This document shows, one piece after another, positions 1 to 9,677 of a DNA stretch of 64,000 nt; position 1 is the stretch's first letter; each line of letters opens with the position of its first letter. Both the position numbers and the translations under genes were made by a program. The stretch spans positions 62,001 to 126,000 of the forward strand of contig JASANC010003089.1 in NCBI GenBank assembly GCA_030248135.1, given 5' to 3'. Origin of the DNA: Theristus sp. LFF4_11 (lineage: Eukaryota > Nematoda > Chromadorea > Monhysterida > Xyalidae). Under the pieces are notes generated by a model. The model saw nothing but the letters and a program-made list of their open reading frames with translations, had not been told where the DNA came from and made no database searches.

Positions 1-56
1 AAATATCTGAAAATCTTCTTTTGTCTCGAGTCGAGTCCTCAGGCAGAGACCCCACC

Positions 57-710
57 TAGGGTTGTTGGAAAAAAACCTAAATCTTCATTTTTTTAATTGA
101 AAAAAATCAGAAATTAAAGTTGTGCTAAATCAACCAGGGAGTTCGAAGAACCACATTTGATGTGCAAGCGCCTCCCGAATGACTCCCGAAAACTTCCCAG
201 ATTTTGTTTGGTGACCTCATTTACTCCTTTTCCAACCCGTTACCATGCCTCTTCTTGTGTTTTGACTCACAAAACGTCACTAATTGTCCCCAGCTCAAAT
301 GAAAACAAACACACCGGGTTGAAATTCGATCAGTTCTGATGATGTCGCGACGACAGGACACGAAACAGCAACCAGACCATGTGGCGCTTGCAAACGGAGC
401 AGCTCGGACGTTCAGAAATCAGATTGCGAGGCGAATTGTCACCTTATCTGCATCGGAATTAGTAAGCCAATCTGTGGAACGCTTAAAAACTTCATCGCCG
501 AAGTTGTCGAAACCTAAAATCAGTCGGTAAAACGGTCCAAAATCGACTACTGACGGTTTTACGAGGTAATATCAAAAAAAATTGTTGAACTTTCGAAAAA
601 TTGTGCCAAAATTAAGATTTTCAGAGCATATTAGAGGAAAAATTTTCGAATTTTTTTAATCGGCATTTTTTAATCACATAAAAAATTTTGATTTTTGTTA
701 AACAACCCTA
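57..710 (-). mobile_element. hAT-type MITE (TAGGGTTGTTAA family), copy 1
   Basis: The ends are TAGGGTTGTT and AACAACCCTA. They are flanked by the 8-bp pair ACCCCACC (49-56) and ACCCCCCC (711-718), 7 of 8 matching. The body is a reverse-complement copy of the repeats at 58850-59568 and 60696-61432. There is no transposase ORF; the short ORFs inside are not conserved between copies. Confidence 0.75.
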
Positions 711-934
711 ACCCCCCCAGCATTTGTTTCAAATCAAACCTCCAAAATATTGGATTTTCAAACATAGGGATTCGGACAACAAACAACAACAGTTCATTTC
801 AATTCAATTCAATTTCAATTCAATTTCCATTCAATTCAATTTATTTTATTGCTAACAGCGGCGCAAATATTGGCGCAAATATCAACGATCGATTCGACGC
901 AAACGCAGCAGACACGACGACGACGATGGCTTAT

Positions 935-1040
935 ATCATTGCTGTTCCAGAGCAGGGGTGTTGGGGGGCCATATAGATGGCTGGAGCAAATATTCTAGAT
1001 AGATAGAAATTGACCTGGAAAGGTGACAAAGCATGAAAAC
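935..1040 (+). repeat. fragment of the GATAGATAG/poly-G repeat (family I)
   Basis: GTTCCAGAGCAGGGGTGTTG followed by TAGATGGCTGGAG and TAGATAGATAG matches the start of the element at 51155 and 56775. It is truncated here next to the 15-bp tandem array. Confidence 0.5.
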
Positions 1041-1044
1041 TTTG

Positions 1045-1252
1045 TGGGCCGCAATCGTCCCAGGCCGCAATCGTCCCGGGCCGCAATCGTCCCAGGCCGC
1101 AATCGTCCCAGGCCGCTATCGTCCAGGCCGCTATCGTTCAGGCCGCTATCGTCCAGGCCGCTATGCTTCGGCCGCAATCGTCCAGGCCGCAATCCTTCAG
1201 GCCGCTACGCTTCGGCCGCAATCGTCCAGGCCGCAATCTCTTGGGCCGCAAA
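1045..1252 (+). repeat. 15-bp tandem array (GGCCGCAATCGTCCA)
   Basis: About 14 imperfect units of 14-16 bp, consensus GGCCGCAATCGTCCA with a GGCCGCTATCGTCCA variant. Every frame stays open through it, so ORFs on both strands here are repeat artefacts. Confidence 0.9.
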
Positions 1253-1289
1253 AGTACATTTGCCTGTTTTTAATGTCAGCTAGCAGTTG

Positions 1290-2570
1290 AAAAGTGAAAG
1301 TGTGTACCTATTATGACAAAGTATGTAACTCGTCAACTGTATGGTGTAAACACAGCAACAAAAATTAATAAATCTTGACAGTGTTTTGTTTCTGTTTTCC
1401 TGTGGCAACTGCAGTGTGTTTTCCTATGGTGTGCTAAATGTCACGTGGTGATGAAAGGTTCTTGAACCAATTGATTCATCGAGATCGAAAACAAATAAAG
1501 GACACAGTTCAGTTTCTTTCAACTGTTTCTGTTGCTTTCAGTTCACTTTTATAATAATAAAGTTGACGTCTTTGTTTTATCAGTTTATTATGTGAGCACC
1601 CTATTGAATAAAAGCGTGATAATCTGTTTTCCAACAGCATTCCTTTTCATTCACCATTTAACAACAAGCAAGCTCGCAGGAATTGAACCCCTTTGGTCAA
1701 TATGTTGTCGATTTCTAGTGGGCAGGCTAATCAGGCCCTGTGTTTACTGTCACGCAGTCTTTGTCAGGCCCAGCTCGTTGCATTTGTGTCTGATTTCCGA
1801 GCAAAACTGTCGTTGCGTGTGGCATTTGTTTAACGTGTTCGAGAAGCTTGAGAACAGCGCGTGTTTAACGAATTCAGTTTTGCATGTTTTATCATGATTA
1901 TCGAGTTTAGAGAGTTGCTTTGAAATTTTCTTTTGTTCTGATAAATCAGTGCAATTTCAACACTTGAAACCTTTTTATGCAAATCCCCCAAAAGGCTCAT
2001 GGCATTTTCAATTCATTTTGCATTTGGTTCGATTTGCATCGCTGAATTGTTCGGGTTGACTTATTTTTGGTTGTTGTTGTTGCTTTTAGTTGTTCAGAAC
2101 AAAATAAAAAAGCAGCAACAAAATACGCGAATGCGAAAGGCACAACTCGGAACACGCGACGCAGAGCACAGCCTCGATTTTATGGCGCTTTGTCTGTGCT
2201 GATCTCAGCATGTTGTTCAAGGATAAGGCTAAACGAACACAGTGGAGAAATAAAATCGGCGAAAATTTGTTGAAAGATAAAAATCGCCAACGACGATAAA
2301 ATTGACGCGAAAATGATTATATATTTCTTCATCATACTGCAGCGATTGCAACTAAACGTCATGTTTGATTACGAATTTCACTTTCATAAGAAACGATCAT
2401 TTCTTTTTTATTTTGGTCAAGGTTGTGTGTGAACATTTCGTTCCTTTGCAGTTCACATTGCCTCACAATGCCTCCCGTGTCCGTCAAGAATTTTATGATC
2501 CGAACGCTTGTTTGTCCATTTGTTCTGCTCCTTTTTTTGTTCTTCTATCTATTATTGTTTGTTTTATTCT
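1290..2570. other. no recognisable gene
   Basis: AT-rich unique-looking sequence. I see only short ORFs without domain-like features and no convincing exon/intron series. Confidence 0.5.
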
Positions 2571-2574
2571 GGGA

Positions 2575-2755
2575 CTCGAAAAGAAAAATAGTGGTTTCAA
2601 TTTTATGTGGCATTTCAAAATCACCAAAGTGACTCGGCCCTACTTAGGGGAATTGGATAACTTTGCCAATTTTGAATTCCCGCGTCATGCATGAAACCGT
2701 TTACCTATCTATGCTCGCATTGAGTCTCGGGACCAAAATAAAAGATCATGCCTTT
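2575..2755 (+). repeat. dispersed SINE-like repeat F, copy 1
   Basis: Carries the block TTTTGAATTCCCGCGTCATG followed by a CTCATTGAGTCTCGGGACCA-like stretch and AAAATAAAAGA. The same block order recurs at 13466, 24872, 25735 and 26005. It ends in an A-rich tail with an AATAAA hexamer. Confidence 0.6.
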
Positions 2756-2759
2756 CCTA

Positions 2760-3840
2760 AGACGGTTCAGAATTTTATTGTCTCAGTTTCTCGAAAGCCA
2801 CTTTTTTCCGCACATCGATTCCACATTTAGATTGGACTGATAACAATATGACGCATCCATCTATTAAAAAATAGCCGCGGGAGCGAAGAAATGTCCGACC
2901 GCTATATTATTTTTGTTCCGTGCGCCCGTCTTGCGCCTCTTTTTTACAACTGGCATCATATGACGATAATTTAGTCACAAGCACCAGTGAAATTATCCGA
3001 TTTAAATTCATTCTGCTCACTCGACACGACGCTCTCATTTGATCACTTTTCTGTTCTGTAGCACACGACACACAACACATGGCGTGCAAAATTTTTAATT
3101 TTTCAAAACGTTATGTGTACTTCCAACAAAATCAGGCAGAAATCATGATAATGTTAAACCAGATTATCACAGTGTTTTTTCTTGTTTGTGTCATCAGAGT
3201 TCTCTACCACATTCGCGTCACGCACCAAATGTCAGTGCAACTGATCATCACTGACAATAATGTTGATCAATTCATATAAATAAACGCACATAATATGGCT
3301 GTCGTTCTACCTACCTCACCCATTCTCAAACAGCATCATATGGACTTAGGATTAACTTCGATCTCACTCCGGACAGACTTTATCAGTTCATGATTTATTC
3401 AGTTCATGTGAATTGTTATTTGCTTTTCGAAGAATGATCGATACTTGACGGTTACGATAGGTTTTGCTTTGTTTTTGAACAAAATTCTGGTGCTATATTC
3501 CACTGAAACATAAACGTGCTTTGCGAATTATGCGCACTCATCTGTCGACTCTCCATTATATGTCGCATTTCCCCGTGCATTTTGTCACCGTTGCACTGCG
3601 CGCGCGGATCTTCAGCTAGCAACAATTTATTATTCATTTCAAACTTGAAACGCGTGTGTCACAGTTACCAACTGAGAACGAGACATTTATTTTCATGTTT
3701 TCCCTCTCCGCCAATTGCTAGACATTTGTAATTTGGTTTTTAATTTCTGTAGCGTAGCGTGAAATAAATGATGCACTATTCCACTCCCTCTCCGGCTCAC
3801 CAGTTGCTTGTTTTGTTTTGTTTCGTTTACTATCACTTTC
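2760..3840. other. no recognisable gene
   Basis: Mixed-composition sequence with several short ORFs of 60-70 codons on both strands. None has a recognisable motif or consistent splice sites. Confidence 0.45.
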
Positions 3841-3847
3841 AAGCAGG

Positions 3848-4450
3848 GGTCAAGATGGGGGGGGGTGGGGGGTACCCCCTTCCAATGAAGTCGACACCCC
3901 CCACCACGTGGGCAACCCCCAAATTGAAAATTGAAAAAAACCCAAAATAAACGTCATATTCGGACTCAGCGAAGCGACATCGATTTGTATTTGTAACAGG
4001 ATTTCAGGTTCCTTGTGGTGCGTTTTTTCATTTAAAATTGATTATCAAGGAATTTTCCCTCCTCATCCATGGAATTCGCGTTTAGGGCACAGTAGAAGCG
4101 TCGGGAAAACTTGTAAATAAGATTTTTGAACTCAGCGTACCCGAAAACCACCCTTCTGTCACGGTTTCAGCTCCTGAAATCGCAACAAAAAATTTTGGGG
4201 CGGGAGGAAACGCCCTGCCCACACCCCCCATGAAATTTTGTCTGGCGGAGACCCCCCCCCCCCAATTTTCCGCACACCCTAAAAATTTTTTCGAAAATCA
4301 TGATTTTTTGTCTATAAAGTCCATAATATAAGCTGAATATATGATAACTTGACCATCTTCATTGTAATTTCAAAGATTTTGCAGCAAAATTTAGCGTTTT
4401 TCCGTCAAAATTTAAGCGAAAAAATTTCATGTGGGGTGGGGGGTGGATAG
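3848..4450 (+). repeat. poly-G/C punctuated repeat with conserved 170-bp core
   Basis: Runs of 6-11 G or C separate short unique blocks. The block at about 4275-4440 (AAATCATGATTTTTTGTCTA ... TTTAGCGTTTTTCCGTCAAA) recurs at 6785-6960 and, inverted, at 60310-60480. No coding signal. Confidence 0.75.
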
Positions 4451-5280
4451 GGTTAGGAAAAAAAATCCGGATTTTTTTTTAAATTAAAAAAAAAATTAAA
4501 AAAAAATTTTTTTTTTACAAGTTAGGTTTGTTCGAAGCGTCTCGTCGAGCTGAGTTCATCTAGACTATTTTCAGAACGATCCGGAAAACTATAAGAGCGA
4601 AAATCGTGTTTTATTGAAATTATGTTCATTTCATAGAGGGAAAGTTGCATTTTCAACAGTAAAAAAGGACAATTTTCGACGTGTACTTGAATATTGAACC
4701 GTTCTTAGTTGTTCCTCTTTAGAAAATTACCAAAATTTGACTGTGTTCAAAAATTCCTGTTTGCTGTAGCTAAGTCGGCAACCCCTGTCGACCCGGTCGC
4801 CCCCCCCCCAAGACACTTACTTTCAGGTTCAACCAGCTATGCTATCTGCCACATGGCGAGAGCCCACTCTTCAAATCATCGTATCGAAAACACGTACCAT
4901 GATTTCTCGATCACGTTGCGGGCAACTGACAGACGCAAGTTTAACACGTTAGTTTAGCTCAGCACGCAAGTTTTAACATGTGGCCATGTTATCGGGTATC
5001 TGAAAAACGGTCGTGTGATGTGGTATTAACCAACATCTCCGCTCCAATTGTTTAACAATATATCGCACAACTCCATTGTAGACCTATAACATACGCCAAT
5101 CAACAAAATATCATGTTCATCTCATGGCCTACCGACTGAAAAAACATGTTCTAAGTTGCAAGAAAACGATTTCTGAAACGATATTTCAATTCAGTTAAGT
5201 CATTTCAACGCTAAAAATTGACTCTAGAAGTCATCCAAATCGAAAAATGACCGGTCAAAATGACCAAATAATGACATGTA
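4450..5280. other. gene-free AT-rich sequence
   Basis: Starts with a degenerate A/T tract resembling the hAT-MITE terminus (TAGGGTTAGG followed by poly-A/T). The rest has no recognisable feature. Confidence 0.4.
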
Positions 5281-5287
5281 CCTAAGC

Positions 5288-5712
5288 ACACAAAGAAGTT
5301 GGGAAGAAAATTTGGTTTGAACTTTCAAAAAATTATGCCATAAATCGAATTTTCAGAGCAAAGTAGAAGAAAAATTTTTCAAATTTTTTTTTAAGTTTGA
5401 AAAAAAAAATCCAAATTAAAAAAAAACGAAAAAAAAATTTTTTTTTCAAAGTTCCTAACCCTAGGGGTGGACCCCCCCCACAGAAAATTTTGAAAAAATG
5501 CACCTCCCCCATGGGACCCCCATGGTACACAGGTACACAAAGTTGGGAAGAAAATTTGGTTTGAACTTTCAAAAAATTATGCCATAAATCGAATTTTCAG
5601 AGCAAAGTAGAAGAAAAATTTTTCAAATTTTGTTAAGTTTGAAAAAAAATCCAAATTTAAAAAAAAACAAAAAAAATATAAAAAAAATTGTCAAAGCCCC
5701 TAACCCTAACCA
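5288..5712 (+). repeat. two direct copies of a ~170-bp block
   Basis: The block beginning GTTGGGAAGAAAATTTGGTT and running through TTATGCCATAAATCGAATTT occurs at about 5297-5460 and again at 5542-5705. Each copy ends in CCTAACCCTA. It resembles one arm of the TAGGGTTGTTAA hAT MITEs. Confidence 0.65.
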
Positions 5713-6040
5713 TATACCCCAGTACCGAAGACGAGGGGGGGTGGGGGGGGTACACACCCCCCCCAGAGCACCCGAGACCTCCGCGTGGGGGGGCGGGGGG
5801 GGGGGGGGGTCACGCGACACCAGGGGGTCGAGATGGGGGGGGGGGGGGGGGGTACCCCCCCCCCCAACCAATTCTTCACCCCCCCCCCCACCCGGGCAAC
5901 CCCCCCCCCAAATTTTGGTCAAAATACCCCCCCCCCCCCCCTCTCGACTTTGGGGGGGTGCAGACCCCCCTCCCAGATTTCGACCTGACAACCCCCCCCC
6001 CCTACCAAATCCTGACCGTATGACCACCCCCCCCCTTGAT
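5713..6040. repeat. G/C homopolymer-punctuated mosaic array
   Basis: Runs of up to about 18 G or C alternate with 15-30 bp words such as CCGAGACCTCCGCGTG and CACGCGACACCAG. Proline/glycine-rich ORFs on both strands are composition artefacts. Related words recur inverted at 60050-60690. Confidence 0.85.
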
Positions 6041-6041
6041 T

Positions 6042-6340
6042 TTGACTTTCGATGGAGACATTTTCTCTTGTATATCTCTATATTTCTCTCATATGTAGGT
6101 ATCTATATTATATGCATGTTTGTATCTCAATATATATTGAATTTTTTTTTGCATACGTACCACTTTGTTATACATTTACCACTTTGTACGTCAATGTTTT
6201 CAACACTGTACTTCAATATCAAGTCTCACCCGTGCAGCGTGTCTCGTTCGTGTAGCTTTCAGATGTCCCGACCCGAACGAAAATCAAAGCAAATGTATGA
6301 CTAGAGAGAGGCCTTGACTGGATGCTGTGGTTTCTAGCAC
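6042..6340 (+). repeat. dispersed repeat, inverted partner at 59765-60045
   Basis: GGAGACATTTTCTCTTGTAT through GACTAGAGAGAGGCCTTGAC reappears reverse-complemented at 59765-60045 with few differences, about 54 kb away. The short ORFs it carries show no domain. Confidence 0.85.
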
Positions 6341-6359
6341 TTTTATTCAACAACCTTTG

Positions 6360-6780
6360 GTCCGACCCCCCCCTAAAATTTTCGGTCTCGCTCGGGACCC
6401 CACTCCCCCCCCCCCCCACCAAATCGACCCCTACTAGCCATTTTTTGCCCAGACAAGAAAAAATTTTGGTCCGACCCCCCCCCCCAGAATTTTTGGTCTC
6501 GCTCGGACCCCCCCCCCCCTAGAATTTTCGGTCTCGCTCGGGGAGCCCCCCCCAACCAAGTCGACCCCCCCCCCCACCCGGGACGACCCCCCCCCCCCAA
6601 ATTTGGGCGGACCCCCCCCTCGGATTCGCCAAAAATCGAGCTCGACCCCTGCGCGACACCCACCCCCCAAACCCGACACTGGACCATCCACCCACACCCC
6701 CCTCGAAATTTGCTAAACACCCCCCCCACGCCCCCCCTAGATGGACCTAAGTAACAGTGACAGTGACACCCCCCAAAAAT
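6360..6780 (-). repeat. poly-C mosaic with GAGACCGAAAATTCT words
   Basis: Words ATTTTCGGTCTCGCTCGG, CAACCAAGTCGACC and ACCCGGGACGACC are separated by 8-12 C. The same words in the same order, inverted, stand at 58740-58850 and 59575-59740, so the unit moves as a module. Confidence 0.8.
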
Positions 6781-7432
6781 TTTCTCGGACCACCCAAAAA
6801 TCATGAATTTTTGCTCAAAAATCATGATTTTTTGTCTTTAACGTCCATAATATAAGCTAAATATATGATAACTTGACATTCTTCATTGCAATTTTAAAGA
6901 TTTTGCAGCAAAATTTAGCGTTTTTCCTTCAAAATTTGAGCGAAAAAATCTTATGGGTGGGGTGGGGGGTGTGCACGTGACCCCCCCAGAAAATTTTCTA
7001 CAATAGTGCACCCCCATATGGCCCACGCCTGGGGGGGTCTCACTGTACCATGACTGACAGTGACACCCCCCCCCACGTGACAACATCCCCCCTCGAAAAT
7101 TTGCTTTCGCCTTCGGTACTGATATACCTAGAGATGTCAAGAAAAAATAAATTTTCTATTTTTTTTTTCTTCAAAAAAAATTTTTTTTTAATTTTTTTTA
7201 ATGAAAGTTGTTCAGAATTTTTCAGGGAGTCCGAATATCACCATCTGAGGAGCCACCGACTTACCATATGACCCCCACTCATGAGTCATATGGGAGCAGG
7301 GTGAAAATTTCAGACTTGGTTTCGGCGACCCCATTTTCCCACCGACGACATCACGTCTCGTGTTTTGCCTCTCAATTCACCTCAAATAACACGGAAACAA
7401 GTTCAACAACAAACCGGTGTGATCATGCTGAC

Positions 7433-8961
7433 TAGGGATGGATCCGGCAAATTTGCCGGAATCCGGGCCGGATCCGGCAAAAGCCCATTCCGGCCGGGCC
7501 GGATCCGGCAAAAATTGCCGGAATCCGGACCGGAATGGCCTTTTTATGTCTAAAAAACATCTACGCACATTTCGTCGCTTCTTCAATCTTCATCACATTT
7601 TCAGCATAAAACAGCACAGACACAGAAACAAAGTCAGCAAGACACAGCACGTGAACCAACCAAAAATTACAACAACAACAATTGACAAAATTCACATCGC
7701 ATAGGGACAATCAAGTGCTGGCAACACTCCATTCAGAAACATGACCTTTTCGGCGTTCTGAGTTGACAGACGAAATCGGCTATACACAAATACCTGCCTA
7801 GCTTCAGAGAACATTCGTTCGCTTGCCACGCTTGTTGGTAGCGGTGCCAGGTATCTGCGCGCGATTGTCGATAGTTTGGGGTGTTCAGACGAGTTCAGCA
7901 GCCAAAAGTCTAGCATTAGATCACGTTTGTCCGGTTCGTCGATAAAATCATCCGACTCGCACATATTCATTTCGCCGCGCAGTTTGTCTTCAAGACTGGA
8001 TTCGCTTGACGGGTTGCGCGGTCGCGCAGCGTGAAACTCGATGCCTCCGTAGAGGCCAGTCGATTTCTTTTTTGGTTCGGGCTCGCGTTCACTTTCGTCA
8101 TCGTCGTTGTTCGCGATCTCGGATGTATCGTCGCAGTTTGTGGGCGTCTCCGGTCGTTTCAAGATCTTCTTTGCAATGTGAAGTAGTTCACAACGAATCG
8201 CGCCTTCATTTTCGAAGACGATGCAGTATTCTTGAATCGCGGATCAACGTACGTGGCCATGATGTTGGATTCGTTGTGGAAAAGCGCACGGAAGCGTGTG
8301 TCGATGCTGGTCAGCAGCGTTTTTTTCGTCGTACCAATGCCACTCGCATCGACTTGTTCGATGCGCTGCTTCAGTGCGCAAACGGCGGGTAACACCATTG
8401 AAATGGATTCGTCGTCTCGTGGATTTGTCGTTGGGGGAGGGGGGTTTATCGGGTTTTAGGGGATCACGGCACCTCCGCACACCCACGGTAACACACGTCG
8501 TTAAAATCGCTGGTGTTCTGGGGCTCACAAAAAAGCAACTGTTTGACAGCTAACTTAATATGACTAACGAAGATGGCTGATTTCAAAAAAAAAACTGCTA
8601 TTGTTCATCAAGAACGTCGGCCAAAAGCTGGCAGCCACGTTTTTTAAAGTGGACGATGCTGCACATAAGTTTACCACTCAAGACAAAAACAGTGAACCAT
8701 TTACCATTGAACAGAACACTAAACTAAAGAAACGCTCACTGATCACATGTCAAATGCACAACAACAAAACCAACAAAGCACCGAAACAAATTTGTCAAAC
8801 CATTGAACAGCTCTGAAACGGAGGAATCAACTGGTTAATTCGCGGGTCTCGGCCATTCCGGCCGGATCCGGCCGGATACGGCAAAATTGCGCCGGAATCC
8901 GGACCGGATCCGGATCCAATTTTAGGCGCCGGAATCCGGACCGGAACCGGCTCCATCCCTA
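7433..8961 (-). mobile_element. hAT transposon relic, copy 1
   Basis: Bounded by TAGGGATGGATCCGGC and GGCTCCATCCCTA with a perfect 8-bp target duplication ATGCTGAC (7425-7432 and 8962-8969). Subterminal regions are dense in CCGGATCCGG-type palindromes. Length is 1529 bp, too short for a full hAT transposase. It holds only the C-terminal part, broken by a frameshift. Near-identical to copy 2 (13891-15416, opposite orientation). Confidence 0.93.
7692..8398 (-). pseudogene. hAT transposase C-terminal fragment (frameshifted)
   Basis: Two overlapping reading frames together encode the C-terminal third of a hAT transposase. The upstream frame (8398-8159) contains YVDPRFKNTA. The downstream frame (8162-7692) contains RRYLAPLPTSVASERMFSEA, the hAT dimerisation motif. 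The reading frame changes shortly after FKNTA because one base is missing relative to copy 3. The N-terminal BED finger and most of the RNase H-like core are absent. It cannot supply transposase; if the element moved it did so in trans. Confidence 0.85.
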
Positions 8962-8969
8962 ATGCTGAC

Positions 8970-9670
8970 GACACGAGGCGAAACAGCAACGAGCAACCAA
9001 CGAAGTTACGCTTGCAGTGGCAGACAGTGCAATTTCGACCTTTCGAGATCCTGAAAAACGATGCGTAAATGTGAGTTCTCTGCTTCTATCTCACCTTAGC
9101 GACATCGGAATTTGTTGAACTACCTTTGGACGCTCAAGTACTTCAATGCGGGGGATCTCGGGAGCCCGGCGGCGGAAAGTGAGGGGGAGGAAAATTGGTG
9201 GAGTACGCAGGGAAAAGTTGTGTTGTTTTTGTGTTTTGTGGGGCCGGGGGGCGGGGGGGAATAATTTACCCCTCGTCTGAACTGAACCATGTAAATAAGT
9301 AAAATAACCAACCAATCAATCAAACAAATTAAAAAATCAACTTTTTTCAGAAAACTGCCTTAAAATAAATAAATACGACTCGATCGATCTCGATCCTGAT
9401 CCTGGCCGTTTGTCGCGTCACAGTCGTCGTCGACGCTCCTTCGCAACACAAAAGCGTTGCATTTTGCAACTCCGTTGTTTATAATCGTTCGTTAACAAGC
9501 AAGAAAGCCTTAGCCACGTTTGGTTTGGCGTTTCATCACTGAGCAGATCGAGAGAGGTGTCGTGCGTGGTGACTCCGTGAGATCTGTGGGCGCGACCGGT
9601 GTGACGGAACGAAGTGGCTTAGTTTCGGTTTGCGTGCAGTGTTGTTGTTGCAGTTTTGGTGCCATATATT
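8970..9670. other. upstream region of the UBE2H gene
   Basis: No gene of its own. It probably contains the UBE2H promoter and 5' UTR. A G-rich stretch lies at 9240-9265. No clear TATA box at a fixed distance was identified. Confidence 0.4.
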
Positions 9671-9677
9671 CGTGACG

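Noticed and set aside
995..1290. Arg/Pro-rich coding region
   Set aside because: The 15-bp tandem array has no stops in several frames on both strands.
5630..6304. 224-codon Pro/Gly-rich ORF and its antisense partners
   Set aside because: Open only because poly-G/C runs lack stop codons; overlapping long ORFs exist on both strands and the sequence is a repeat.
8006..8553. ORFs antisense to hAT transposase, mirrored at 14303-14850
   Set aside because: Shadows of the transposase fragment; conserved only because the elements are nearly identical.
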